From: Flavitalea plasmicola
Lineage (GTDB): Bacteria > Bacteroidota > Bacteroidia > Chitinophagales > Chitinophagaceae
Assembly: GCF_030546645.1 (NCBI RefSeq)
Contig: NZ_JAUOTO010000002.1
Span: forward strand, 310,001 to 374,000
DNA length: 64,000 nucleotides
Direction: 5' to 3'
Position numbers and translations under genes: made by a program. Below the pieces are notes generated by a model that saw only the letters and a program-made list of their open reading frames with translations, was not told the origin of the DNA and did no database searches. Within the stretch, counting starts at the first letter, position 1. Each line of letters starts with the position of its first letter. Of the stretch, positions 53,706-63,466 are shown one piece after another.

Positions 53706-56123
53706 CTACCGAATGTCCAATGTCTTCACGTGTAAAGTATTTTCCGTCAATCCTGGTGAACTGACCGTCAATTTAATTTCGCCGGCAGTGTGGGTACTTC
53801 TGATGACGACCATTGCCCGGCCGTGCCATGCCTTACGGTTGTCCGCTGCATACTTGTCTGTGTCTTTCATGTCGCCGTTATCTACGCCGGCGATCGTACC
53901 GGGCCCATCAATTTTAAACTGCAGCCGGTTGTTGCCATTGGGCTGGAATATTCCATCCTTATCTGTTAGCTCGACTGTCACATAGATCAAGTCCTGGCCA
54001 TTCGCTGCCATCTCCTTCCTATCAGCAGTTAGCTTTATAGTTGCGGCATCGCCGGATGTCCGCAGGATAGCCGATCCAACTTCCTTTTCGTTGTCCAGGC
54101 CTATGGCTTTTAAAACGCCTTTCGAATAAGGAACGGTGAATGTCGCCTTATATCCCTGCTCTTCGGTGGTTGGCTTTTCACCAATGAGGCTTTCATTCAG
54201 GAGAAGCCTGACCTTAGGATATTTTGAATACACTTCCACCTGGACATTTCTGCCTTCAAGGCCGGGCCATGTCCAACTTTCCCAGGTCGGCCATACCGAC
54301 CACCAAGTCTCCTTGATCTCAAGGGGTTCCGGTTCCGGCTCACGAACGGCCATATAGAGTTTCTCCGTATTGTTATAAAGGAGGCTTCTGTAATGGGAAA
54401 TGGGTTTTCGCCAACCGATCAGGTCGATGTCGCCGCAATAGGCACCATGCCAGGGGAAAAACTCGTGCTCCCAATGTTCACCAGGTACGTCACCTGAATA
54501 GTACCACCGTCCTATCCCTGATTCGCCTAAATAATCCATTGCCGTCCAAACGCAGTCCCCGATGATATAATTATTTTCCTGCACCAGTTTCCAATTGGCA
54601 AAAGCATCTTTGGGATAGGACTCCGTCTGAAGGATCATACGTCCCGGCACCCGCTGATGGTCGGATGGCGCGCTGTTCAAATGATAATTATAGCCGGCAA
54701 CATCGTGTGCAGCCAACAGCGAGTCCATAACAGACCAATCTTTACCATTTTCCACGACAGCCGACGTGACAGGGCGGGTACTATCTATTTTCTTTATCGC
54801 GCCTGCCAGCATCTTTGCCGTCTTTACCGACCCGGGGGTCCCCCTTTCCACTATTTCATTGCCTATGCTCCACATTATAATGGAGGGGTGGTTCCTGTCC
54901 CGAAGGATCATCGTTTCCAGGTCACGTTGCCACCATTGATCAAAGTATACAGCGTAATCCTCTTTGTTCTTCCCTGCCCTCCAGCAGTCGAATGCTTCAT
55001 CGATCACCAGCAGCCCTAAACTGTCGCAGGCAGCCAGGAATGCTTCGGAAGGCGGGTTGTGGGAGGTGCGGACTGCGTTGAACCCGGCTGATTTAAGTAA
55101 TTCGATCCTCCGCTGTTCTGCCCGATCGAATGCTGAAGCCCCTAAACACCCGTTGTCGTGGTGTACGCAGCCGCCGTTGAGCTTTACCATTTTACCATTC
55201 AACAGGAAACCATTTCCGGCGGAGAATTGTATGGAGCGGATACCAAAACGGGTGTATGTTTCGTCGATGATCTTATTGCCTTTTAGCAGCTGTACCTGTG
55301 CAATGTACAGAGCAGGCGTTTCCGGGGTCCAAAGCAAGGGATCTGGCACTGTCAAGGACTGCACCATTTCTTTTTCACTATGGGGAGGCACATTGACGCT
55401 GACCTGGTGGTCTGTGACGTTCCCGGCGTTTGCAGCGCGTATTTTGGTTCTAAGGACAATATTCCGGGAAGCGCCTGTTTCGTTCTTTACCCATGTCTTT
55501 ATCCGGACGGTCGCTTTCTTCGAAGACACATCAGGGGTAGTGATCTCTACTCCCCCATCCGCCACATGCACCGGGTCCGTCACCATCATCCAAACGTGGC
55601 GATAGATACCCGAACCGCTGTACCACCGGCTATTGAGGTGTTTTGAATTATCCACCCGTACTGCTATGACGTTCTCACGGCCAGCGTCCAGATAAGGGGA
55701 AAGGTCATAACTAAATGAAGAATAGCCATAGGGACGGATGCCGAGGGATCTTCCATTGATAAAGACCTCGGCGTTCATGTAGACGCCTTCAAAATAAATA
55801 GAAATTTTGTTGTTCTTCCATTCACCGGGGACCTTGAAGGTTTTCCGATACCAGCCTATCCCTGCAGGAAAGTATCCTCCCGCACCTTTAGTCGGGTTTT
55901 TAGGACTTACCTTTCCTTCAATGCTCCAATCGTGCGGGAGATCGAGGTTACGCCAGGTCCCGTCATCGAAATCTTTTGATCCGGCAGCAGCAGTGTCGCC
56001 CAAAAAAAACTTCCAATTATCGTCGAATAATTGCTTTCGTGCAATATTCCCGCGGTGTTCCTGCGCAAGGATTGCCTGTGCATGGAATAAAAACAGCAAC
56101 TGGATGGTGAAGAATTTCCGCAT
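53706..56123 (-). CDS. GH2 beta-galactosidase-type enzyme with DUF4982
   Basis: This 805-residue secreted enzyme has the signal MRKFFTIQLLFLFHAQAILA. The GH2 jelly-roll has NLDLPHDWSIEGKVSP and GIGWYRKTFKVP, and the sandwich ends DPLLWTPETPALY. The barrel has acid/base Glu423 in SIGNEIVERG and nucleophile Glu501 in LQTESYP. A DUF4982-like sandwich (WTWPGLEGRNVQVEVYSKYPKVRLLLN) and an Ig-like C-terminus follow. The architecture matches exo-beta-galactosidases and related GH2 enzymes of Bacteroidota PULs. It starts 2 bp after the GH3 stop and is the last gene of the operon that enters the window from the right. Confidence 0.93.
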   Translation of the reverse strand: MRKFFTIQLLFLFHAQAILAQEHRGNIARKQLFDDNWKFFLGDTAAAGSKDFDDGTWRNLDLPHDWSIEGKVSPKNPTKGAGGYFPAGIGWYRKTFKVPGEWKNNKISIYFEGVYMNAEVFINGRSLGIRPYGYSSFSYDLSPYLDAGRENVIAVRVDNSKHLNSRWYSGSGIYRHVWMMVTDPVHVADGGVEITTPDVSSKKATVRIKTWVKNETGASRNIVLRTKIRAANAGNVTDHQVSVNVPPHSEKEMVQSLTVPDPLLWTPETPALYIAQVQLLKGNKIIDETYTRFGIRSIQFSAGNGFLLNGKMVKLNGGCVHHDNGCLGASAFDRAEQRRIELLKSAGFNAVRTSHNPPSEAFLAACDSLGLLVIDEAFDCWRAGKNKEDYAVYFDQWWQRDLETMILRDRNHPSIIMWSIGNEIVERGTPGSVKTAKMLAGAIKKIDSTRPVTSAVVENGKDWSVMDSLLAAHDVAGYNYHLNSAPSDHQRVPGRMILQTESYPKDAFANWKLVQENNYIIGDCVWTAMDYLGESGIGRWYYSGDVPGEHWEHEFFPWHGAYCGDIDLIGWRKPISHYRSLLYNNTEKLYMAVREPEPEPLEIKETWWSVWPTWESWTWPGLEGRNVQVEVYSKYPKVRLLLNESLIGEKPTTEEQGYKATFTVPYSKGVLKAIGLDNEKEVGSAILRTSGDAATIKLTADRKEMAANGQDLIYVTVELTDKDGIFQPNGNNRLQFKIDGPGTIAGVDNGDMKDTDKYAADNRKAWHGRAMVVIRSTHTAGEIKLTVSSPGLTENTLHVKTLDIR

Positions 56124-56125
56124 AA

Positions 56126-58309
56126 TTATTTAACTACGATTTTCAATGTCCGGGAAATATTGCCTGAGGAGTTGCCCAATTGCAGGATAAAATCCCCCAT
56201 CTCAACATTCCAATCTTTCTTCGATTCATCATAGAAAGCGAGATCGGCGACTTTCACATGCAACGTTACCGTCTTTGTCTCTCCGGGTTGGAGAAATACT
56301 TTTTCAAAGGCTTTGAGTTCCTTTGCAGGGCGCAATACGGTGGCAACCGGATCGCTAACGTACAACTGGGCCACTTCTGCGCCATATCGTGGACCTGTGT
56401 TCTTTACGGTAATCTTCACGTGAACCACTTCATCCTTTCCATAAACAGCCTTGTCTGTCGAAAGTGCACCAAACTCAAAACTGGTGTAGGAAAGCCCATA
56501 TCCGAAGGGGAACTGCGGAGTGATCTTCTTCGTGTCGAACCAGCGGTACCCTACGAGAATATCTTCCTCATAGTTTACTTTCAAGTTTCTACCGGGGAAG
56601 TTACCTAAAGCATGTGCGGGTGACTGTTCCAACGAAACGGGTAGCGTGAACGGCATTTTCCCGGAAGGGTCAACTTTTCCGCTGAGCACATCGGCTACAG
56701 CATTTCCGGCTTCCATTCCACCGAACCATGACCACAATATAGCAGGCACCCGATGAACAATACCTGACAACTTTACCGGTGAACCGGCTATGATGACTAC
56801 GACCGTATTGGGATTTGCTTTGGCGACCTCGCTGATCAAAACATCCTGACCATAAGGCAGATCCATATTTTTCTTGTCGGAAGATTCTGTATCAAAATCA
56901 TGATTTAATCCTCCGAAAATGATGACCACTTCCGATTCTTTTGCAACTTCAACGGCCTCATCGATCAATTTCCAGTCCACTTTATCGGAGCTTGCCTGAC
57001 CAGCGTTGCTCCCCTCTTTGAAGGTGGATTGCTTGTCATAGCCCTGTGCAAAATTTATTTTTACAGTAGCGCCAAATTTTTTCCGAATAGCCTCCAACGG
57101 CGTTATTTCATATAAGGTTTTTATTTCTGAGCTAAGCCCGCCGCCGCAATGCTTTCGGGTCGCATTATCGCCAATAATTGCAATTGATCTTATCTTATTG
57201 AAATTCAGCGGAAGCAGGTCTCCCTTGTTTTGCAATAAAACCGCTGCTTCGGCGGCATCGTTGTAAGCAGCGCGCTGATGCTCCGGCGTATTCATCTTTC
57301 CTTTTTCCCGGCTGCGCTCATCCAACATTTTTGTTCTCATCATGACCCGTAGCACATTCGCCACTTTTTCATCCACCACAGACACCGGGACTTTCCCTGC
57401 TTCTACAGCATCGATCAGTGGATTGGCAAAATACCATTCCTGGTAATCCTTCTTATCAGTCCCCATTTCCAGATCAAGTCCTGCCAAAGCAGCTTTTTCA
57501 GTTGAATGGGCAGCAGACCAGTCGGTCATTAATACACCCTTAAAACCAAGTTCTTTGCGAAGAATCTTCCTATCGAGGTATTCATTTTCAGAACACCAAT
57601 CGCCTCTGAACTTATTGTATGCTGCCATTACCGTGTAGGCGCCGCCTTCAGTTACGGAGGCTTTAAATCCGGGCAAATAAATTTCACGCAATGCCCTTTC
57701 GCTCATATACACATCGATGGAATCCCGATGCTCTTCCTGGTTATTAGCCAGCCAGTGTTTTACGCTTGCAGCCACATCTTTCGATTGCAATGCCCTGATA
57801 TAAGCAACCGACATTTTCGAAATAAGGAGCGGATCTTCGCTCATGTACTCGAAATTCCTTCCGCAAAGCGGCGAGCGGATAATATTGATGCCGGGCCCAA
57901 GCAAAATGTCTTTTTTTCGAAAGCGGGCCTCTTCCCCCAATACAATTCCGCGCTCGTAAGCAAGCTTAGGGTTCCAGGTGGCGGCAAGCGCCGTACCCGG
58001 CGGAAAGCAAGTCGCAGAATCATTCGTCCATCCCGCATAGGCCCAGTTATCACGGTTTATTTCCGCCCGTACTCCGTGAGGGCCGTCGCTTAATGCCCAT
58101 TCCGGAATGCCCAATCTTTTTATTCCCGATACGTAAAATTTTGAGTTTGCATGTAGCAGACTGACTTTTTCCTGCAGGGTCATCTGGCTGATCAATGAGC
58201 GGATGGTTTCCTCCTGCTTATCGTCGTTAGGCGCATGCTGGGCATTCGCCACGCATGTCATCATTATGCATACAAAACCGATTGCGGATCGTCTTACTGT
58301 TATTTTCAT
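56126..58309 (-). CDS. GH3 beta-glucosidase-type enzyme
   Basis: This 727-residue secreted enzyme has the signal RRSAIGFVCIMMTCVANA. The N-terminal barrel contains LSDGPHGVRAE, a KHWLANNQEEHR substrate-binding segment and VLMTDWSAAHS with nucleophile Asp263. The second domain (IAIIGDNATRKHCGGG) and a fibronectin-III-like C-terminus (VHVKITVKNTGPRYGAEVAQLYV) complete the usual three-part GH3 architecture. It has no PA14 insertion, unlike the GH3 at 20662. The pattern fits beta-glucosidases that trim xyloglucan- or glucan-derived oligosaccharides. It lies between the GH42 and GH2 genes in one operon. Confidence 0.93.
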   Translation of the reverse strand: MKITVRRSAIGFVCIMMTCVANAQHAPNDDKQEETIRSLISQMTLQEKVSLLHANSKFYVSGIKRLGIPEWALSDGPHGVRAEINRDNWAYAGWTNDSATCFPPGTALAATWNPKLAYERGIVLGEEARFRKKDILLGPGINIIRSPLCGRNFEYMSEDPLLISKMSVAYIRALQSKDVAASVKHWLANNQEEHRDSIDVYMSERALREIYLPGFKASVTEGGAYTVMAAYNKFRGDWCSENEYLDRKILRKELGFKGVLMTDWSAAHSTEKAALAGLDLEMGTDKKDYQEWYFANPLIDAVEAGKVPVSVVDEKVANVLRVMMRTKMLDERSREKGKMNTPEHQRAAYNDAAEAAVLLQNKGDLLPLNFNKIRSIAIIGDNATRKHCGGGLSSEIKTLYEITPLEAIRKKFGATVKINFAQGYDKQSTFKEGSNAGQASSDKVDWKLIDEAVEVAKESEVVIIFGGLNHDFDTESSDKKNMDLPYGQDVLISEVAKANPNTVVVIIAGSPVKLSGIVHRVPAILWSWFGGMEAGNAVADVLSGKVDPSGKMPFTLPVSLEQSPAHALGNFPGRNLKVNYEEDILVGYRWFDTKKITPQFPFGYGLSYTSFEFGALSTDKAVYGKDEVVHVKITVKNTGPRYGAEVAQLYVSDPVATVLRPAKELKAFEKVFLQPGETKTVTLHVKVADLAFYDESKKDWNVEMGDFILQLGNSSGNISRTLKIVVK

Positions 58310-58338
58310 CTATTTTTATTTCAATTCAAAAGCATCCA

Positions 58339-60426
58339 TTATTCCCTCCAGACCAACACGCCCGCAGGCTTTACATTTTTTTCACCGATTATAATTTTCG
58401 CATCCGCCGGCACATTCATCACATACGTTGCAGAAGAATAATTCACGGCAATATAGAAGCCATCGCGCCAGTAGACATATACTCCGGGGGGATAATCTTC
58501 GGCGCCGGCCCCGGCATCTGCATAGGCATCCCGCAATAAACTTTTTTCAAGGTCCGATCCGTCGGTGTCTGCTCCGATGTAGGTTACCGTCCCTTTGCCG
58601 ACCTTCCGTCGTACAACCGCGGCAGTTCCTTTATAAAACTGGTTGTCATAGGTTGCCAGTACTTCCGTGTTCTTATCCGGAACGAGCAGGTCGGCCCAGT
58701 TATTCCAGGCGTAATGGGACGATCGCATGAGTATATCTCCTTTGCCAGATGCCGGGAGCATGTCGGTCGCCTGCACGTGCGCTCCGATGAGGCCCGATAT
58801 AGGCGCGGCCCATCCCGCCTCCCAAAAGTGGCCCCGGCGGTCTTTGGTGGCTGTCCGGCAGGTGATGATGAGGTGACCACCGTTGGCGGCGTAATCGGTC
58901 CATTTTTTTACCAATGGGGAATCTACCATTTCATACGCGGGAATGATCAGGAATCTATATTTTGAAAGATCGGCAGTTGGCGGGATAACATCAACCGGTG
59001 CGCCTAATTGCTTTGCAAGCTCCATGAATTTCACCGGATAATTCCAGGCATCCCATTGGTATGTCTGCTTTTGCCTGTCTATGCTCCAATAGTTTTCCAG
59101 GTCCCAGAGGACGGCAGTGGAACGGGCCGCCAACTTTTCGGGCATCTTCGAACCGGGCTTATACAGCTGCCTCAATGCTGCGACCTCTTTCATAAATTGC
59201 GTATACTCTTCTCCGCCCTGTGAAGGCGTGACACCATCTGTTTTAATCACGCCCGCATGATATTGTTCAGCGCTGTAGTTGATCTGGCGGAACCGGTAGG
59301 AGCATGCCAGTCTTCCTCCCGCTGCAAAAGTGTGGTACAGCCACATGCGCACCGTGCCAGGAAGGAGCAGCGGGTTGTAGCTGCCCCAGTTCACCGGACC
59401 GGGCTGGATCTCCATGACGCCGGACACGCCGCCCACCGACTTGAAATATTCAGAAGCAAAGAGAATGACCTTGCTATTCCCCAGCCGGAAGCCCAGATCG
59501 CCGAGATTGTCGGCGCCGCCATTGGGATAGGCCGTATAGGTAGCAAAATCCAGCTTTTCCGTGCGCCTGGGGTCGGACCCGGTGGAGACTGCGGTGTAGT
59601 TGGTGGTTACAAACTGGTCCGGGGAAATGAGCTTCCGCAAAATGCCAGCTTCAAAATCCAGGAATTCAGCCTGAGCGTCTGCGGAATACCGTTTGAAATC
59701 CATCAGCGCATGAGGGTTATTGCCCCACCAGCCGACCAGGGCGGTATTGGGGATGATGACCTGGTCGAAATCATTATACCACTGGCTCCAGAAGGCGGCG
59801 CCCCAGGCCGTATTCAAGGCGTCGATGGTTTTGTATTTGTTCTTTAACCATTGCCTGAACGCATCCTGGGAGGAAGGGCTGTAATCCGGCTTGGCATCGG
59901 GCTCGTTATCCAGCTGCCACCCCATGATGTTTTTATCCCGGCCATAGCGTTTCGCCATTTCGGCAACGATCTTTTCAACAAGCTGTCGATATAAGGGGTT
60001 GACGATGGACCCTAATCCCCGGGTACCATGCTCGCCCCGGATGTAATGTCCATCCATCAAGAACGTCTCGGGATGATCCGACCGCATCCATGCCGGCGTG
60101 GTAGCGGAGGGCGTACACATCAGCACCTTTAGGTGGTATTTCGTACAGAGGGTCATCACTTTGTCCAGCCAGGCGAAGTCGAACTTTCCTTCTACCGGTT
60201 CCATTTTAAACCAGGCGAACTCAGCCAGGTGGACAAACGAGAAACCCATATCCGCGATCCTGGCAATATCGCGTTCCCATTGGTTTTCGTTCCAATGTTC
60301 GGGATAGTAATAGATGCCTGTCGTCACCAGGTCCTTTTCGGGAAAGAAACGATCGATCTGCTGTGCGCGGGCCGTTGTTGCCAACATCACGGATGCCAAT
60401 ATGAGGTACAGTGCGTATTTTTTCAT
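58339..60426 (-). CDS. GH42 beta-galactosidase
   Basis: This protein of about 695 residues has the Sec signal MKKYALYLILASVMLATTARA; I use the ATG at 60426 for that reason, 22 codons inside the longest frame. The GH42 barrel shows GIYYYPEHWNENQWERDIARIADMGFSFVHLAEFAWFKMEP, acid/base Glu175 in QLDNEPD and probable nucleophile Glu326 in ILFASEYFK. A trimerisation-type domain (LIIPAYEMVDSPLVKKWTDYAANGGHLI) and a C-terminal sandwich follow. Secretion suggests periplasmic removal of beta-galactose. It sits 26 bp after the GH5 gene in the right-hand operon. Confidence 0.92.
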   Translation of the reverse strand: MKKYALYLILASVMLATTARAQQIDRFFPEKDLVTTGIYYYPEHWNENQWERDIARIADMGFSFVHLAEFAWFKMEPVEGKFDFAWLDKVMTLCTKYHLKVLMCTPSATTPAWMRSDHPETFLMDGHYIRGEHGTRGLGSIVNPLYRQLVEKIVAEMAKRYGRDKNIMGWQLDNEPDAKPDYSPSSQDAFRQWLKNKYKTIDALNTAWGAAFWSQWYNDFDQVIIPNTALVGWWGNNPHALMDFKRYSADAQAEFLDFEAGILRKLISPDQFVTTNYTAVSTGSDPRRTEKLDFATYTAYPNGGADNLGDLGFRLGNSKVILFASEYFKSVGGVSGVMEIQPGPVNWGSYNPLLLPGTVRMWLYHTFAAGGRLACSYRFRQINYSAEQYHAGVIKTDGVTPSQGGEEYTQFMKEVAALRQLYKPGSKMPEKLAARSTAVLWDLENYWSIDRQKQTYQWDAWNYPVKFMELAKQLGAPVDVIPPTADLSKYRFLIIPAYEMVDSPLVKKWTDYAANGGHLIITCRTATKDRRGHFWEAGWAAPISGLIGAHVQATDMLPASGKGDILMRSSHYAWNNWADLLVPDKNTEVLATYDNQFYKGTAAVVRRKVGKGTVTYIGADTDGSDLEKSLLRDAYADAGAGAEDYPPGVYVYWRDGFYIAVNYSSATYVMNVPADAKIIIGEKNVKPAGVLVWRE

Positions 60427-60451
60427 CTGCGACAGTGTTTTCCGGGTTTGA

Positions 60452-61873
60452 TCAATGCGTTCCGGCCATAATAGCGTTGACGGTGCGGGCATCTTTTACG
60501 GTGTCGGCGGCCCTGTCCACCATTCCGCCTGTTTCCCAAAAAAATGGCTTCATGCCATGGGCAATCGCCTGTCTGGTGTTCCAGGTGATCCAGTAGTCCA
60601 CTGCATCATTGTGGGTTACCAGGTCCTTGGGGGTGGTGCGGCGGTAAGCTCCATATTCACCCATGAGGAAAGGTATTCCTTTATCTACGAATTTCGCCTT
60701 CATATTGTCGAAATAAGTCGTTAGATAATCCTCTTCTCCCCAGGTGGGATTACGATCGGGTTCGATGGTGGAATGGTGACCGGCGCCCCAATAGTAAACC
60801 ATTTTTCCCCAGGAGGCATCCGCATCCAAAATTGTAAACTGGGAAGGCGTGTAATCATGTTCTTCAAAAGCAATCCGGGCCGGCGTAGGGTCGATGGGAA
60901 AATCGGTGATCAGGTCGGACGGCGCCTGCACTATCAGCACCCTGTAAGTATTATGTCCACCTGTGGAACGCACTGCATTTACAAAAGACTGGTGGTATGA
61001 CAGCAATACTTTCATCTGAGCGGCATTGGAAGGATCCGGTTCGTTGGCGCTGGCGAACATCAGGTGTTCGTCGAAATCGCGCATTTTGGTAGCTATCTGC
61101 TCCCAGAATGCTTTTTGTTTGGCGTTGACACTGTCCGCCCGGGCGCCCGTAGCCTTACAATCCAGCCAGCCGCCATCCCAGTGGATATTCAGCATTACAT
61201 ACATATCGTTGCTTATGCAATACTGCACCACCTCATGCACCCTGTTCAGCCAAACGGGGTCGATGTGGGCAGTGGCCTTATTGTCCACATGGAAGTCCCA
61301 GGCGCAGGGGATCCGGACGGCGTTGAAGCCCAGGCTTTTCATATACGTTACGTAGGACGCGGTGATCAGGGGAGCGCCCCACCCCGTCTCCCCTCCCGGG
61401 GCTTCCATTGTATTACCGATGTTCCATCCCACGGTGATATTGTTGGCCAGCTGTGTGGCCGTGCTGGTCATCCCGGCGGAGTCCGGCGCCAATGGCGAGA
61501 CATTGTAGGATGGATAGATCGTGCTGACCTGAGAAACAGTGATGCGCCTGGCCTGGCCGTTGTCCGCGGTGATGACCACCACCCCGCTGCGCGTAGCGCC
61601 GGAGGTATTCGGATTGGACGTTAGCTTCACCGTGGCCGTGCCGCTGGCGCCTGACGACTGACTTACCTTTAACCAGGTGGAAACACGGTTGTCGATCGTC
61701 CAGGGGGAATTGCACGTGATGGTGACCGTGGAGTCGGCGCCCTGGTCAGGGAAATCAATCCTGGATGCTGAAACGTTCAATTGGGGTGTGGTGTCCGAAT
61801 TCTTTTTGCATCCGAAAGAAAAGGCGACTGCCATCAGCATCGCCAGTAAGGTGTGGTGAAATCTAGTCTTCAT
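60452..61873 (-). CDS. BACON-GH5 endo-glucanase/xyloglucanase-like lipoprotein
   Basis: This 473-residue lipoprotein has a signal ending FSFGC. A BACON domain at about 32-115 (QLNVSASRIDFPDQGADSTVTITCNSPW) precedes a GH5 barrel with VGWNIGNTMEAPGGETGWGAP, VRIPCAWDFHV and NIHWDGGW. Acid/base Glu278 is in ASANEPD and nucleophile Glu406 in FLMGEYGAY. The GNT...ETGWG signature and BACON domain resemble GH5 subfamily 4, where the Bacteroides ovatus surface endo-xyloglucanase has the same BACON-GH5 order. It is therefore the likely surface endo-enzyme of the right-hand PUL. Other beta-1,4-glucans remain possible. Confidence 0.9.
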   Translation of the reverse strand: MKTRFHHTLLAMLMAVAFSFGCKKNSDTTPQLNVSASRIDFPDQGADSTVTITCNSPWTIDNRVSTWLKVSQSSGASGTATVKLTSNPNTSGATRSGVVVITADNGQARRITVSQVSTIYPSYNVSPLAPDSAGMTSTATQLANNITVGWNIGNTMEAPGGETGWGAPLITASYVTYMKSLGFNAVRIPCAWDFHVDNKATAHIDPVWLNRVHEVVQYCISNDMYVMLNIHWDGGWLDCKATGARADSVNAKQKAFWEQIATKMRDFDEHLMFASANEPDPSNAAQMKVLLSYHQSFVNAVRSTGGHNTYRVLIVQAPSDLITDFPIDPTPARIAFEEHDYTPSQFTILDADASWGKMVYYWGAGHHSTIEPDRNPTWGEEDYLTTYFDNMKAKFVDKGIPFLMGEYGAYRRTTPKDLVTHNDAVDYWITWNTRQAIAHGMKPFFWETGGMVDRAADTVKDARTVNAIMAGTH

Positions 61874-61885
61874 AAGTCCTAATTT

Positions 61886-63451
61886 TTAAAGTTTGATGAG
61901 GTTCAGCAAAAAAACATCGTTCTCCCTGATCTCCCAGTCTTTCGAAAATGGGACACCATCCTTAATTTCCACGATCTCCTTCAGGACGGGCGCCCCATCG
62001 TTGAGGTTCTTAATCGCTTCCACCTCCTGGCTGCTGAGCTGTGCCGGCTTGCCCAGTGACAGATAGGTAGTATAGGCGTCATTGCACTTATAGCCCACCT
62101 TATACAATTCCAGCGCATACCTTCCGGCTGGCACGTTATCAACCCGGACCTTCAGCCTGCCTTTGGGTTTGGCCGGCAAGTCCTTTATATAGTAATCCTG
62201 GTTGTGAACCGAATCTCCGGGGTGCGTATTGGTGAAATCCCAGACCAGCGCCTGGATATTGCCCATGGAATCCCTGCATAGCCAGGAAGAGGAATCGCTA
62301 TTCTTCAATTCCAGGTTGCCCAATTGATTCATGAACTTGTAGGCGTAGAATACGGGTTTATTGATCCCCTGGGTAGTCAACATCCCAAACCCGCCGTGAA
62401 AAGGCGTGAAACGAGGGCCCGGCTCTTCAAAAATATCCGTGAAGACCCAGTACGACATGGAATTGGCGGCTTTACCCACCTGCTTGAGCTTTTGCAACAC
62501 ATAGGAAGCCTCATGATAGCTGTCATGAAGGGGATCGGCAGGCGTATACGAAGAGCTCCATTCGGTGTAATGCAGTTCCAGTCCCGGCATCGGCGAATGT
62601 GCGATCTCCTTGCGGGATTGAAGCACATCTCCGCTGACGCTCATGGGATTTTTATCGAGTACCGTACCGGAATTGCCGAATTCGTCCAGGTATCCCTGCT
62701 TTACGCCGTAGGCGTGCGTGCTTATGAAGTCCAGGGGCACCTTGTTCTTATAGCAGTATTCGATCATCTCGGGCTCCCACGCGGCGCCGGCGGTACCGGG
62801 TCCCCCCACCCGATAGGCAGGGTTCACGCTCTTGATGGCTTTGGCACTGTAGGTATACAGCTTAAAGTAATCCTGTTGGGAGCCGGCCCAGAAGCCGTCC
62901 AGGTTGGGCTCATTCCAAACTTCAAAATACCAGGTCTTTACTTCGTCGGCGCCGTAACGTTCTGTAAAATGGCGGGCGAGGGCTTGCATCAACCCAGCCC
63001 ATTTTTCGTAATCCCTCGGGGGCGTCACGTTGCCCCGCCACCAGAAGATGGTCTTGCTGCCGCTGGCAAGCCCTGACGGCATGAAGCCCAGCTCCACAAA
63101 TGGCTTCATGCCGATGCTGTGTAAAAAATCGAATAAAACATCGATGTACATGAAATTATAAATCGGTTTTCCATTCTTATCTTCCGAATAGACTGCCATA
63201 TCATCCGACAGCAGCCCGTGCATGCGGATGTATTTGAACCCGCATTCTTTTCTTACGTAGGCAAGCTGCTGCTGCCAGTCGGCCCGGAGCCCTTCATTAG
63301 CCCGGCCTGCGCCGACGCATTCATTGAACATGGTATCGAGCCGTCCCTCCATCTTTGTGAAGTCAACGTTTATCGAACGTTGCTTTTGGGCGATTGTGTT
63401 GACTGAAAAGTAAAAAACCAGGACCGCTAAGCAAATAACAATTCTTTTCAT
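61886..63451 (-). CDS. GH39 beta-xylosidase-like enzyme
   Basis: This 521-residue secreted enzyme has the signal MKRIVICLAVLVFYFSVNTIA. It carries the GH39 signature: FKYIRMHGLLSDDM near the start, EVWNEPNLDGFW with acid/base Glu181 and LHYTEWSSSYTP with nucleophile Glu297, then a C-terminal beta-sandwich. Known members are beta-xylosidases and alpha-L-iduronidases; the bacterial PUL context favours beta-xylosidase, though other pentose or deoxy-sugar substrates occur in the family. It lies between the glycan-binding protein gene (15 bp) and the BACON-GH5 gene (12 bp). Confidence 0.9.
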   Translation of the reverse strand: MKRIVICLAVLVFYFSVNTIAQKQRSINVDFTKMEGRLDTMFNECVGAGRANEGLRADWQQQLAYVRKECGFKYIRMHGLLSDDMAVYSEDKNGKPIYNFMYIDVLFDFLHSIGMKPFVELGFMPSGLASGSKTIFWWRGNVTPPRDYEKWAGLMQALARHFTERYGADEVKTWYFEVWNEPNLDGFWAGSQQDYFKLYTYSAKAIKSVNPAYRVGGPGTAGAAWEPEMIEYCYKNKVPLDFISTHAYGVKQGYLDEFGNSGTVLDKNPMSVSGDVLQSRKEIAHSPMPGLELHYTEWSSSYTPADPLHDSYHEASYVLQKLKQVGKAANSMSYWVFTDIFEEPGPRFTPFHGGFGMLTTQGINKPVFYAYKFMNQLGNLELKNSDSSSWLCRDSMGNIQALVWDFTNTHPGDSVHNQDYYIKDLPAKPKGRLKVRVDNVPAGRYALELYKVGYKCNDAYTTYLSLGKPAQLSSQEVEAIKNLNDGAPVLKEIVEIKDGVPFSKDWEIRENDVFLLNLIKL

Positions 63452-63466
63452 CTTATTTTATCTTTC